Part shown: positions 44,800-53,642 of the stretch, piece by piece | Layout: each line of letters opens with the position of its first letter | How positions within the stretch are numbered: position 1 is the first letter of the stretch | Virus record (IMG/VR): IMGVR_UViG_3300017917_000400 | Coordinates: 1-64,000 of that record | From: a virus | DNA: 64,000 nucleotides | Direction: 5' to 3' (one strand) | Translations under genes and position numbers: made by a program | Notes under the pieces: model-generated | Database searches by the model: none | What the model was told of the DNA's origin: nothing | Seen by the model: only the letters and a program-made list of their open reading frames with translations

Positions 44800-45966
44800 T
44801 TACTGGAATGTAGCATTAGAAATGCTTACAGTTCCTAGGTAGTCAGCGGCATTACCTAAAGAGCTTGCTGTGTTGCTTAGTTCAACATAACCATAACGTG
44901 TCATGAATGATACGACTGGTTCAAATGTTGCTGGATCTAACACAACGCCAGAGCTCATTAGAGGAATGTATGGGCAATAGAATGCTGCCGCATCACTCTC
45001 GCTTGAACCTTTGTAGCCAACTAAAACGTCTGCATTGTCGGCTGCGTATGTGTTTACATACACCTTCATTGCATTGTTTAGTGTACCAACAAACTTAGTA
45101 TTTGTTGGGGCTTCAAATGTACCTTCTGTTGTACGAGCAAATGCAGAAGTAGTTGCGCTTTGTAGAATTGTCAAAGCGTATGGGCTAACAACTGCCCAGT
45201 TACCTGCACCACGACGTGTACGCTGAGCGATAACGTTTGCGGCACGGTTGATTAGAACTGCCAATGCGGCATGCTCGTCACCAACGAATGTTGCTGTACC
45301 AGATACTGTTGCCTGGTCAAATGCTTGGTTGTTACCGTTAGAACCTGCAAGAGTTGCTAGGGAACCTAGAACTTCTTGGTCGATTTCAGCAGTAATTTCT
45401 TGAGCCAAAGCAGCCATGATTTCTGCTTCGATGTCAATACCTTGTTGGGCTTGTGCATCTTGTGCAGCCTCGAATGTCCAACGTGCAGACAATTTACGAG
45501 TTTTGGCTTCAACTGTTTGTTTCAAGATTTGAATGCTCATCTTCTTACCAGCAACACCTTCTAGTGCGGCTGTAGCGGCAGCGCGAGCTGTGCTAGATGA
45601 TGAGTTAGCAGAATAACCCTGAGCGATTGCAAATGGGCTTAATGCTTCTGTACCAGCGGCAAATTCACCAGCCTCTGCGTAACGAACACGTAGAGTATGG
45701 ATTTGACCAACTGGACCAGTCATTGGTTGTACACCAACCAACTCGTTAGCAATAACGGTTGGCATAACACGACGGATCACTGGGAGGATCACGCGGTTAA
45801 GGGTTGCGACGTTACCGGCAGAAGTAGCACCTGCGCTTGCACTTTCAGAAAGATACTTACGAGTATTCTCTAAAGTAACTCCCATGTTTGTGCGCTTGGT
45901 ACCTTGAAGGCCTTCTAATAGTGCCTCTTTAGTTTCTTGCCAGCGGCTTTCTAGTAGTTCTGACAT
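44800..45966 (-). CDS. gp23: Major capsid protein gp23
   Basis: A 388-residue homologue of T4 gp23. Diagnostic segments are the N-terminal ESRWQETKEALLEGLQGTK, GNVATLNRVILPVIRRVMPT, IANELVGVQPMTGPVGQIHT and LRVRYAE, KQTVEAKTRKLSARWTFEAA, and the C-terminal FMTRYGYVELSN. T4 gp23 has 521 residues; here the protein is far shorter, with no room for the T4 insertion domain, so the lattice may rely on other decoration. The prohead protease consensus (L/I)-x-E occurs as L39-S40-E41 before SASAGATSAG, a likely maturation site. It follows gp22 by 11 bases and is closed by a strong terminator. Confidence 0.95.
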   Translation of the reverse strand: MSELLESRWQETKEALLEGLQGTKRTNMGVTLENTRKYLSESASAGATSAGNVATLNRVILPVIRRVMPTVIANELVGVQPMTGPVGQIHTLRVRYAEAGEFAAGTEALSPFAIAQGYSANSSSSTARAAATAALEGVAGKKMSIQILKQTVEAKTRKLSARWTFEAAQDAQAQQGIDIEAEIMAALAQEITAEIDQEVLGSLATLAGSNGNNQAFDQATVSGTATFVGDEHAALAVLINRAANVIAQRTRRGAGNWAVVSPYALTILQSATTSAFARTTEGTFEAPTNTKFVGTLNNAMKVYVNTYAADNADVLVGYKGSSESDAAAFYCPYIPLMSSGVVLDPATFEPVVSFMTRYGYVELSNTASSLGNAADYLGTVSISNATFQ

Positions 45967-45977
45967 TTAAATTCTCC

Positions 45978-47069
45978 TTATTTTATTCCAGCAAGGCGAC
46001 GAATATCAATGACTTCCGCCTGGCTTGTAGCACTACTAATGCTATGAGTTTCTTTATTGCCTGTTATTTCTTTTGCCTCGACAAGTGCCTTCTTCTTCTC
46101 CGGTGTGCTGCCACTCAAAACTGCTGGTAGGTACTTGTCAAAACTAGTACGTAGTTTTGCAGTTTGCACACTTTCTAGTAACTCGCTCATAATTTCTTTT
46201 TGGTCCTTAGATAAAGGATTTAGAAGTTCACTCATTACTTCTTTACGCTCAGCAGTTTCTTGTGCGCGAGCAACTTCTTGCTCTTTGCTTTCAACTAACT
46301 GTTGCTTCTCAGAAATAATGCTCTGTGCTTCTGCGAGTTTTTGATCTTTTTCTGCAATTACCTTTAGAAGTTTACTAGTCTCACTCTTTTCATTGTGTAG
46401 ACTATTTTGGTATTCTGTGGTAAATGCTTCAAAAATCTTGCGACCAAAGTCGTTTTGACGAGCTTGGTCAATATCTTCTTTAAGTTGATTAATTTCTGTT
46501 TCAAGACTTTGTTTAACAGTAGATTCAACAAGTTCTGCTGAAGTCTTGATAAATTTGCTCTTAAGTTGAGCAAATTGTTCTTTTGCTTCTTTGATAAGAC
46601 GAACTTTGGTTTCTGCCAAATCTTTCTTATCTTCGTAAAAGTCTGCAATTTCCTTCGCCAATGCTTCAACGATAAACTGCTCTAACTTAGCGAAATTCTC
46701 AGCCATGACTTTCTGATCTTCGTGAAGTTCAGAAATTTCGTTAGCCAATGAATGTAATACGAACTCGTTTAGTTTGCTTGAGTGTTCGCGAATAGCCACA
46801 GCATAGCGAGCTTTTGCTTCTGCTAACTGTGTACGATCTTCTGCAAATTCTTGGATTTCGATTGACAAACGATCTTCGATCATTGCATCAATTGCTTCGA
46901 TCATTGTTTGTTTGTCGTGTTCGTATTTTTGTGCGAATTCTTCGCGTAGTTGTTGAGTAGCCTGTTCGCGGTTTTCAGCGATTTTGGCATTCCAAGCAGA
47001 TTCGATGTCTGCTTTGATTTCCTCGGAAATCACATTGTTCTCGAATAATGATTTAAGTGCATCCAACAT
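45978..47069 (-). CDS. gp22: Prohead core scaffolding protein gp22
   Basis: A 363-residue, highly charged, almost entirely helical protein with long coiled-coil heptads (e.g. FAQKYEHDKQTMIEAIDAMI, REHSSKLNEFVLHSLANEIS). In T4, gp22 forms the scaffold core of the prohead and is cut to peptides by gp21. The repeated block LANEISELHEDQKVMAENFA / LAKEIADFYEDKKDLAETKV shows internal duplication of a ~45-residue unit. Position between gp21 and gp23, with a GGGAGAA ribosome binding site, is the invariant T4 order. Confidence 0.9.
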   Translation of the reverse strand: MLDALKSLFENNVISEEIKADIESAWNAKIAENREQATQQLREEFAQKYEHDKQTMIEAIDAMIEDRLSIEIQEFAEDRTQLAEAKARYAVAIREHSSKLNEFVLHSLANEISELHEDQKVMAENFAKLEQFIVEALAKEIADFYEDKKDLAETKVRLIKEAKEQFAQLKSKFIKTSAELVESTVKQSLETEINQLKEDIDQARQNDFGRKIFEAFTTEYQNSLHNEKSETSKLLKVIAEKDQKLAEAQSIISEKQQLVESKEQEVARAQETAERKEVMSELLNPLSKDQKEIMSELLESVQTAKLRTSFDKYLPAVLSGSTPEKKKALVEAKEITGNKETHSISSATSQAEVIDIRRLAGIK

Positions 47070-47081
47070 TGTGATTCTCCC

Positions 47082-47717
47082 TTATGATTGGAGTCCACCT
47101 ATTATTTTTAATAGGCTTTCTTTTAAGTATTGCTGTGCCTTTTTATCGCCTTGTACTTCTTGAGCTATTCTAAATGCCTGGTTACCGCCCCTGGTATTCA
47201 TGAGATGCTCATAAATTGGTGTTGGATATGCACCTGGGGCTGATGGTTGAGCTACTACATCAACTGTAATAATCTCGAAATCGCTCACTTCACCGGAACC
47301 GTCTTCTTTGACGTTTCCGGATCCGCGACTACTAACTCCTAACTTAACACCCGATTCCAACATAGTTTTCACTAATTGTCCCATTGGGGTTGGAAGAATT
47401 TTAAGTTTTCCATAACCGTTTGGACCATCCATCCACATTTCTGTGATCATATGGCTTACACGATCTAGATTAATTTTTAGGTCATCTGGATGATCTACTT
47501 CGCCGAGAATTGAATATCCGCCTTCTTTCTGGTCGTTTAGTGTTTTGACAGCCCTTGCGATTTCGCTCACAGGATACACACGCTGATTTGCGTTACGGAT
47601 ACCACCTTGGATAAAAATACCTTTCATGTAAAGATTTTTACCGTCAGTGCCTTCCGACTCCACAACCATCCGGGCTTGATCGAATGTTAAATTCTCTCTT
47701 AAGTAAAGATTACTCAT
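47082..47717 (-). CDS. gp21: Prohead core protease gp21
   Basis: A 211-residue serine protease of the T4 gp21 (herpesvirus-protease-fold) family, which cleaves core and capsid proteins before packaging. Seen: YMKGIFIQGGIRNANQRVYP, GEVDHPDDLKINLDRVSHMI with candidate catalytic His76, GKLKILPTPMGQLVKTMLES, and GVSSRGSGNVKEDGSG with the candidate catalytic Ser at 129-130. This is essentially the complete length of the family. It lies 12 bases before gp22. Confidence 0.93.
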   Translation of the reverse strand: MSNLYLRENLTFDQARMVVESEGTDGKNLYMKGIFIQGGIRNANQRVYPVSEIARAVKTLNDQKEGGYSILGEVDHPDDLKINLDRVSHMITEMWMDGPNGYGKLKILPTPMGQLVKTMLESGVKLGVSSRGSGNVKEDGSGEVSDFEIITVDVVAQPSAPGAYPTPIYEHLMNTRGGNQAFRIAQEVQGDKKAQQYLKESLLKIIGGLQS

Positions 47718-47739
47718 CTAGTTAGACCCTATATTAATC

Positions 47740-48510
47740 TTACTTGCTACCAATAATGCTTTTAGTAGCGGCACCGCTTTCGGCGGAACCTTTCTTCTCT
47801 GCGCCATGACCTTTCGCTACGCTACTTAGTTTTGTCGCATTTTTTGAACCTGGTGTATTAACATTACCAGAATTCAAATCCTTTGTTGCTGGGTTTAATA
47901 AACCGCCTTTAGTACCTTCGCCTTTGCTTTCTCCGCCTTTAGCGATGTTAGCAGTTGTACCACCCATATCGTTCTTACCGGCTACAACAGATTTTTTGTT
48001 GTCACCGTCGTCACCCATTTTTGGTGAACCAACTTTTTCTACATATTCTACAACGAAGTCTTCTTTAGTTTCTTCTTCGCCTTCTTCACCTGCTGGCTCT
48101 TCTGGACCTTCTTCGGCACCACCTGCTGGGATTTCTTCACCCTTGTCACCGCCCATCATTTGTTCAAATTCTGCGGTTAATGCATCAATGATGTCTTGTT
48201 TCATTAGGTCTAGGTCGCCTACAGTTGCTGGCTCTTCATCGCCACCTTCCATGTCGCCCATATCGTCCATACCGCCTTCATCGTCGTCGGCTTCAATATC
48301 ACCTAGTAGGTCGTCTGCTGGCTCGTCTGCGGCTTCTAAACCTAGATCTTCTTCTGTTGGTTGATCAAATGTTAGATCATCGTCTAACAAATTTTCATAA
48401 ATTTCGCGAGATTTTGCTACCACTAATTCGTGGAACAATTCTTCGGCTTTTTGTTTGTCTTCATTAATTAGATATTCAAGCATCTGCTCGAACTTTGCGC
48501 GATCAGTCAT
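47740..48510 (-). CDS. Acidic prohead core protein (gp67/gp68 position)
   Basis: A 256-residue, very acidic, low-complexity protein. Helical N-terminus FEQMLEYLINEDKQKAEELF and HELVVAKSREIYENLL, then a D/E/G-rich stretch (residues ~60-155: GDIEADDDEGGMDDMGDMEG, GEEETKEDF) and a Lys/Gly/Ser-rich C-terminal region ending GAATKSIIGSK. The N-terminal helix resembles the head-core protein gp68 of T4-like phages. Its place directly before gp21 is that of the T4 internal core proteins. Likely a scaffold component cleaved by gp21. Confidence 0.7.
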   Translation of the reverse strand: MTDRAKFEQMLEYLINEDKQKAEELFHELVVAKSREIYENLLDDDLTFDQPTEEDLGLEAADEPADDLLGDIEADDDEGGMDDMGDMEGGDEEPATVGDLDLMKQDIIDALTAEFEQMMGGDKGEEIPAGGAEEGPEEPAGEEGEEETKEDFVVEYVEKVGSPKMGDDGDNKKSVVAGKNDMGGTTANIAKGGESKGEGTKGGLLNPATKDLNSGNVNTPGSKNATKLSSVAKGHGAEKKGSAESGAATKSIIGSK

Positions 48511-48559
48511 GTTATTCTCCTATAAGTTGTGGGGCAATTCTGCCCGCAAGGCTGTCGAT

Positions 48560-48568
48560 GTATTTAAT
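48560..48568 (-). promoter_or_regulatory. Candidate late promoter for the gp21-22-23 unit
   Basis: ATTAAATAC on the minus strand, between the terminator at 48576-48600 and the ATG at 48510. A GGGC/GCCC hairpin (plus-strand 48530-48545) lies in the leader, followed by an AGGAGAA ribosome binding site. It shares the final AAATAC with the GGCTAAATAC boxes. Confidence 0.45.
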
Positions 48569-48575
48569 ATGCACA

Positions 48576-48600
48576 TAAAAAAAACCGGTATAAACCGGTT
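48576..48600 (-). terminator. Rho-independent terminator after the glycosyltransferase-like gene
   Basis: Stem AACCGGT-ATAA-ACCGGTT (48583-48600, 7 bp). On the minus strand it is followed by a run of eight T. It lies 15 bases after the stop of the gene at 48615 and ahead of a new late promoter, so the head cluster is cut into two transcripts here. Confidence 0.82.
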
Positions 48601-48614
48601 CAAAATACGAAATT

Positions 48615-49190
48615 TTAATAAAATATTACAGATTTAAACTCATCATAAGTGAGTGTACTGTAGTTTTCATATTTCTTCCAACCAAACTCAATACTACCTG
48701 GTTCAGTTACTCTAATGTATTTAGTATTAGGAAATTCTTTTATAACACTTTCGGTCTGTCTTTGCCAGTTTCCGTGAAAGGTTGCAGGTTCTACACTGCG
48801 TCTATAATTGTGTGTATCAGCATAGACATTGTTTAATTTGTTATTAATTCCAACATAATCAAAACCTAAAATATAGATAGTTTCATAACCGTGTGTGCTG
48901 GCTAACCATAGTGCTGTTGGGCCACTACTCCAACCTTTACTTGGTTCAAAAAAGTTTAATCCGTGGATATTTTTTATTTTTGTATTGAGATTAGTGTACA
49001 CAGGAATACGTCTGTGTACTGCATTATCTGTTAATTCTAGAACCATTTTTGGATCTACAGCCACAAGATAATCCGGGTCGCAGTCCCTATATAGTGCGTT
49101 ACAACCGTATAATTTTCCTAGAGATTTTAATCTATTAGGCTCAACGGCCATACGGCTACGTCCGTTGCCTAATACAAAGGCGTGATTCAT
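48615..49190 (-). CDS. Glycosyltransferase-like / MAF-type protein inserted in the head cassette
   Basis: A 191-residue protein. Its start AFVLGNGRSRMAVEPNRLKS with GKLYGCNALYRDCDPDYLVA then VDPKMV matches the nucleotide-sugar-binding layout of sialyltransferase-like (GT42, CstII) and DUF115/MAF proteins, where 'GNGPS' and 'CN..Y' line the CMP-sugar site. GWSSGPTALWLASTHGYETI then YILGFDY continues that fold. Family placement is by motif recall only. It stands between the conserved 79-residue gene and the acidic core protein and has its own terminator. A role in glycosylating a virion protein is possible but unproven. Confidence 0.6.
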   Translation of the reverse strand: MNHAFVLGNGRSRMAVEPNRLKSLGKLYGCNALYRDCDPDYLVAVDPKMVLELTDNAVHRRIPVYTNLNTKIKNIHGLNFFEPSKGWSSGPTALWLASTHGYETIYILGFDYVGINNKLNNVYADTHNYRRSVEPATFHGNWQRQTESVIKEFPNTKYIRVTEPGSIEFGWKKYENYSTLTYDEFKSVIFY

Positions 49191-49201
49191 GTATTAATTT
49201 A

Positions 49202-49441
49202 TCAAGCGGCTGGGGGAGGGGCCGCGTACATTCGAGCAATAAATTCTAGCTCTGCTTGAGTTTCTTTGATGTGTTGATCTGATGCTCTACGCAATTCGTT
49301 AATTTGACCTAAGGTCAAACGAGTTTTGCGTGTATCGTCTAAACCGTCAAGACGATCTGTATCACGATCTGCAATATAGTTGTCATCCTGCTCTAATTCA
49401 GCAGTGTCACGATTAAAATAAAATAATTCACGTAGGATCAT
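49202..49441 (-). CDS. Small conserved head-cluster protein
   Basis: A 79-residue protein: MILRELFYFNRDTAELEQDD, then DDTRKTRLTLGQINELRRAS and an amphipathic helix ending YAAPPPAA. Small proteins with the DTRKTRLTL..IN.LR.ASE pattern follow gp20 in marine T4-like phages, in the place of T4 gp67 (a prohead core protein). Homology to gp67 is not evident. Possibly a scaffold or portal-associated protein. Confidence 0.7.
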   Translation of the reverse strand: MILRELFYFNRDTAELEQDDNYIADRDTDRLDGLDDTRKTRLTLGQINELRRASDQHIKETQAELEFIARMYAAPPPAA

Positions 49442-49449
49442 GATATTAT

Positions 49450-51162
49450 TTATGCTGGAGGTGCGCCTGCCGGAGCGGCTGCTCCTGGTTCTGCTGGTGC
49501 TCCACCTTCTGCACCTGCCTCTGGAGCCATACCTTCTGGTGCTGGTTCTGCACCTGCCATTGCTGAAGCATCAGCGGCGATGCCAGTTGGGCTTACGCCG
49601 GCGGTACGTAATTCGCCTGCGGCATCTTGTGATGTGCTCTTAGCCATACCGCTTTCTTCTTTCCACAGGCGTTCGTTTTCTGCTAGGTCTTCGTCTGTCA
49701 TACCTAGGAATCGTTTTAATGCAAAACGTTTAGCAATAAACGGTAATGCAACTACCTGTGCAAATGTTGAAATGCGCTGATTATCTAACTCTGCTTGACG
49801 ATATGCGGCAAAGTTTTGTGGGCTTTGAAAGCGAATATCAAATAAACTAAAGTCAATGTTTACACCTTTGTTATACAAGAATAATTTAAATTCTGTATCA
49901 AAAGTTTCAATCATTGCTGTTTGCAAACGCTCGCAATATTTGTTAAATCTTAGTTCTTGAATATATGCTGTGCCAACACGACCGTCATTAAATGCGGCTT
50001 GACTGTCATCTGCACCTGTAGGCAAATAACTACTAGGAATACGCAGAGCTCGCATTAGTTTGTTGGTAAAATATTTTAAATCGTCAATCTCGCCCAGGTT
50101 AGTGCCGCCTGGTAATGTTTCAACTTTTGATCCACGACCTTCTGCTGTCTGAGGAAAGAAGTAGTCTTCATTGATAGACAACGGATTATAAGCACTATCG
50201 ATAGCACTGCCACCGCCTGTGCTACTAGGAATACGACGTTGATGAATTTCATTTTTTACTCTTTCAACGAACCCCATGGCTAAGTGGCTAGGCATATTAC
50301 CAACATCAATGTAGAAAATTCTACGCTCTGGAGCACGTTGTATGCGATAGATAATGATCGCATCTTCTAATAATTCTTTTTGTTTATAAACTTTGAATAC
50401 AGATTCTAATAAACTGTTACCAAACGGATAATTGTTATCTAAGCCTTCGCTTAGGCTTAGATGCACTACATGTTTGGCTTCAACTGCAAATTCATTTTGA
50501 CTGCGACTAAATCTTGTACCTGACTGTTGAGGATATGCGCCTGTCATGCCTCGTGCGCCACCGCCACCTTGAACATAGGCAGCACCGCCTGGTTGTACAT
50601 TTTGTGTGTTAGGATTGATCTGTGTTACTACTAGATCTTGTAGATTAATGTTTAAATCACGAATAACATACTGCTCAGGTTTTTTACCTTCGCTTTCGTT
50701 GACGATAATCTTAACTACTTTGCCTGGATCAACGTAGTACCATTTTTGTGTTTCTGGATCTCTAACAAAAAACCCGTCGCCATACTTAAACAAGTTACGT
50801 GCAATACGGAACATTCTTTGATCTAATTTCTGTAGTTTACTCCACTGCTGTAGATATTCTTTTAGAATTTTAACTTCAGAATTAGTTGCTCGATTTCTAA
50901 ATTGTAGAGTAAATGGAGTGCCGTTTTCTTTGTTTTTCTGTGTGCAGAATTCTGCTAGAATGTCCAGTGCGGCATTAACTTCACTGTCCCAGTCCATAGT
51001 ATCGTACTGCATATAACGTTCGACACGATTTGGACTACCAGTGTAGACATCTGGAAGATAAGAACTGTAGTTACTGCGAGCTGGTCCGGGTTTACCGCCA
51101 GCACCAGATATTGGGCTAATATTGCCTGTGGTTACCGGTGAAAAGTGTCTTTTCCAACTCAT
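49450..51162 (-). CDS. gp20: Portal vertex protein gp20
   Basis: A 570-residue portal protein, forming the dodecameric ring through which DNA enters. Diagnostic segments: VERYMQYDTMDWDSEVNAAL, DILAEFCTQKNKENGTPFTL, FKYGDGFFVRDPETQKWYYV, AIIIYRIQRAPERRIFYIDV then GNMPSHLA, and DDLKYFTNKLMRALRIPSSY. Length is close to other T4-like portals (T4: 524). The C-terminal ~50 residues are an Ala/Gly/Pro/Glu-rich tail. It has a glycine-rich insert (YVQGGGGARGMTGAYPQQ) near residue 205. First of the leftward head operon after the tape-measure-like gene. Confidence 0.95.
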   Translation of the reverse strand: MSWKRHFSPVTTGNISPISGAGGKPGPARSNYSSYLPDVYTGSPNRVERYMQYDTMDWDSEVNAALDILAEFCTQKNKENGTPFTLQFRNRATNSEVKILKEYLQQWSKLQKLDQRMFRIARNLFKYGDGFFVRDPETQKWYYVDPGKVVKIIVNESEGKKPEQYVIRDLNINLQDLVVTQINPNTQNVQPGGAAYVQGGGGARGMTGAYPQQSGTRFSRSQNEFAVEAKHVVHLSLSEGLDNNYPFGNSLLESVFKVYKQKELLEDAIIIYRIQRAPERRIFYIDVGNMPSHLAMGFVERVKNEIHQRRIPSSTGGGSAIDSAYNPLSINEDYFFPQTAEGRGSKVETLPGGTNLGEIDDLKYFTNKLMRALRIPSSYLPTGADDSQAAFNDGRVGTAYIQELRFNKYCERLQTAMIETFDTEFKLFLYNKGVNIDFSLFDIRFQSPQNFAAYRQAELDNQRISTFAQVVALPFIAKRFALKRFLGMTDEDLAENERLWKEESGMAKSTSQDAAGELRTAGVSPTGIAADASAMAGAEPAPEGMAPEAGAEGGAPAEPGAAAPAGAPPA

Positions 51163-51174
51163 TATTAATTCCTA

Positions 51175-53568
51175 TTATACAATGTTTCCAGTGGCTTGTC
51201 TAGTGTATTTGGCTGTCTTGCTTAAGAAATCATTAGCATCAGATTGATGTGATACTAACTGTCCCATGTTCATATTTAACTGATTTAACAAGGTAACCAT
51301 TTCTTTTTCCATTCCCGGACCAAGTGCTGTTGGTGTTTTTAATTCTGGTTTTGGCTGTGTAGTTTGTTTTTCAACTGCTGAACTTAATTTACTAATGCTG
51401 TCATTTAATGTGTTTAAGTTTACATTATTAAGGTCTTTAAATGCAGATGTAGTTACACTGATAGTATCTTTAAGTGTTTTTAATTTGATTACACTTTGAT
51501 CAATACTAGTTCCTACAGATTCAGGTATGGCTAATTTAGAGAAATCGACACTCTTAAGTGCAGTATTAAGTTCGTTAACATCCTTTGACATTTGACCTGT
51601 AACCGCCTGTGCATTAGACGCTGCCTGCATATTTTGGGGAATATTTGCGCCCGCTGTTGGGGTCGCTGGAGCGACAACAGTGTTAGTTCCGCCTGTTTCA
51701 AATGCTTTTCTTGCTTTTAAGAAATCTGGAGTAACCATATCCATTAGATCGTCTGCAAAATAAACAGCGGCACCCGCGGCAGTAGTTCCCATTAATACAT
51801 ATTTGTTTTTCTTGGCGGCGCCCATAATCTTTTGCCACCAACTTGGCTTTTCACCTATTTCTTCTGCACCTTCTTTTAAAATTTTACCAGGTGTAGTTCC
51901 AGGTTTTTCAGGAGTTCCTGGCTTTTTGCTATCAGGCTTGCTAGGTTCAGTTGTTGGTGCAGTTGTTGGGGCTTTACCGTCTCTGTATTTGTCATAGGCC
52001 ATGCCTGCGGCCTTAGCACCTACATAAGTTGCGGCTGCGGCACCCCCAACCTTAATAAGATCGTTAATTAGTACTTTAGCAGTTTCAGCACCAAATAGAG
52101 TTATCATTCTACGTGAGGGATCAATTTCTGCAAACTTGTCAGCGGCTGCCATACCAGCATCGGCAGCCATTTTCATTCCTTTGGCTGTTAAATCTAATGT
52201 GCCTGTTTCAATAAAAGATTTTTTAAACGAATTTTGAATCTGAGTTAATGTTTGATCTAAACCAGCGGCAGCTCTTGTTGGATCTGTTGATTTTAATTTG
52301 TCTGCTTGTTCTTTGGCAGCGGCATCCATGGCTGCATTAGTATCCTGCATACCCTGCATCACTGCTTTACCTAATGCTGGAGTAAAATTACCCATTGTGG
52401 CCATAGAACCCGCAAGTCTACGTTCACCTTCTGTTAACTGTTCGCCTGCTCGACCTGCTTTAGCAAATCCTTCATTCATTCCTCTTACAGCATCTTTACT
52501 ACCGTTGAACAGATCTCTACCCATTTTACCTGCATCAACACCTGCACTGGCCATGGTCATTGTAAAGTTACGTGCTTCTTTAGTTACTGCAACACCGCCA
52601 GATGCTATTAAATCTTTAAAGCCCGCTGCCATTTGACCGGTTGGATCTAATTGATTTAACTGTGCAATCTTAGCGTTGACTGCGGTACGTTCTTCTTCAC
52701 TAAGTTTACCAAGAGCTAGTTTCATTCTAGCATCTCTCTGTGCGGCTTTGTTCTGTTCGTCTAATTGCTGTCTAGATATACCAGTAGCCTTGGCCATCTT
52801 ATCTAGTTCTTCGTTGTACTTGGCGGCACCTTCTGCAACTTCTGCATCGCTCATTGAGCGAAGTCTTCCACTTCTTTGCAGTTGTTCCATGTAACTAGCA
52901 TTATAGTTAGCCAGTTCGTCCATGCTAAAGCCAAGTGAGGCAAATTTCTGTCCAGACTTATCCATGAATTTGCCTTGTATGGAAGCAAATTTATCAGCAC
53001 CTTGGCTGGCTGTACCAAATGCCATAGATAACGTTGTAGAGTTTTCTTTGATTGTACGTGCAAAGATTTCTAAAGGAAGCCTTGCTTCACCGGCTTTTAA
53101 TTGAGCAGTTAGTAATGAGTCGCCTAGATCAATACCTGACTGAGATAACTGTCTAAAAATCTGTACTTGATCGTCAAGAACTCCGCCAAACTGTGTTATT
53201 ACATCACTGACACCTTTAAGATTAGCCAACGGCATTGAAGCCAAGTAGCCAGTAAAGTCTCTAATAGCCGGTGTTGTGTTAGTAAATGCTTTGCCAAATG
53301 TCTGTGCAGTGCCTTGTAGAGCATCGCCGAATACATTTATAGATTCTGTAAAGCCCTTTTCTGCTTGCGCTCCTTTTGCTCTAGCGTCGTCTGCCGCAGT
53401 TTTTGTAGCACCTGCATCACCACCGGCGGGTATACCACTAGGCTTGGCTCCCGATGTTTGACCTGCACCTTTGTTCAACTGCGCCAATATCTGGCGCATT
53501 GTAGATTCTTCGGCGGCTCCTTCAACTAATACTGTACCGTACTGCGGTATGGTGACTTTTATTGCCAT
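51175..53568 (-). CDS. Tape-measure-like tail protein (gp29 position)
   Basis: A 797-residue protein, largely helical and Ala/Lys-rich: MLAS-type N-terminus with IPQYGTVLVEGA, helical repeats (FGTASQGADKFASIQGKFMD, EEERTAVNAKIAQLNQLD), a Pro/Thr/Lys linker (TTAPTTEPSKPDSKKPGTPE) near residue 555, two hydrophobic stretches (KVGGAAAATYVGAKAAGMAY; YVLMGTTAAGAAVYFADDLM), and a coiled C-terminus. This composition and the divergent tail-chaperone gene (53643) beside it suggest a tape measure / baseplate hub protein equivalent to T4 gp29. Direct motif identity with gp29 is not clear, hence moderate confidence. It is transcribed into gp20. Confidence 0.6.
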   Translation of the reverse strand: MAIKVTIPQYGTVLVEGAAEESTMRQILAQLNKGAGQTSGAKPSGIPAGGDAGATKTAADDARAKGAQAEKGFTESINVFGDALQGTAQTFGKAFTNTTPAIRDFTGYLASMPLANLKGVSDVITQFGGVLDDQVQIFRQLSQSGIDLGDSLLTAQLKAGEARLPLEIFARTIKENSTTLSMAFGTASQGADKFASIQGKFMDKSGQKFASLGFSMDELANYNASYMEQLQRSGRLRSMSDAEVAEGAAKYNEELDKMAKATGISRQQLDEQNKAAQRDARMKLALGKLSEEERTAVNAKIAQLNQLDPTGQMAAGFKDLIASGGVAVTKEARNFTMTMASAGVDAGKMGRDLFNGSKDAVRGMNEGFAKAGRAGEQLTEGERRLAGSMATMGNFTPALGKAVMQGMQDTNAAMDAAAKEQADKLKSTDPTRAAAGLDQTLTQIQNSFKKSFIETGTLDLTAKGMKMAADAGMAAADKFAEIDPSRRMITLFGAETAKVLINDLIKVGGAAAATYVGAKAAGMAYDKYRDGKAPTTAPTTEPSKPDSKKPGTPEKPGTTPGKILKEGAEEIGEKPSWWQKIMGAAKKNKYVLMGTTAAGAAVYFADDLMDMVTPDFLKARKAFETGGTNTVVAPATPTAGANIPQNMQAASNAQAVTGQMSKDVNELNTALKSVDFSKLAIPESVGTSIDQSVIKLKTLKDTISVTTSAFKDLNNVNLNTLNDSISKLSSAVEKQTTQPKPELKTPTALGPGMEKEMVTLLNQLNMNMGQLVSHQSDANDFLSKTAKYTRQATGNIV

Positions 53569-53593
53569 TTATTTTTCCATGAAAAACTGCGTA

Positions 53594-53626
53594 TATAAAT
53601 AATAAGACGAGCAGTATATTATTTAG
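53594..53626. promoter_or_regulatory. Divergent late promoters between tape-measure and chaperone genes
   Basis: On the plus strand TATAAATA (53594-53601) is an exact T4 late consensus, 41 bases before the ATG at 53643 and followed by a GTGGAG ribosome binding site. On the minus strand CTAAATAA (53626-53619) points to the gene starting at 53568. The 74-base gap contains nothing else. Confidence 0.7.
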
Positions 53627-53642
53627 TGGAGTTAAAAAACAC

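Noticed and set aside
49446-49453. Late promoter ATAAATAA at the end of gp20
   Set aside because: It overlaps a stop codon and lies only a few bases before the next ATG; likely chance in AT-rich DNA.
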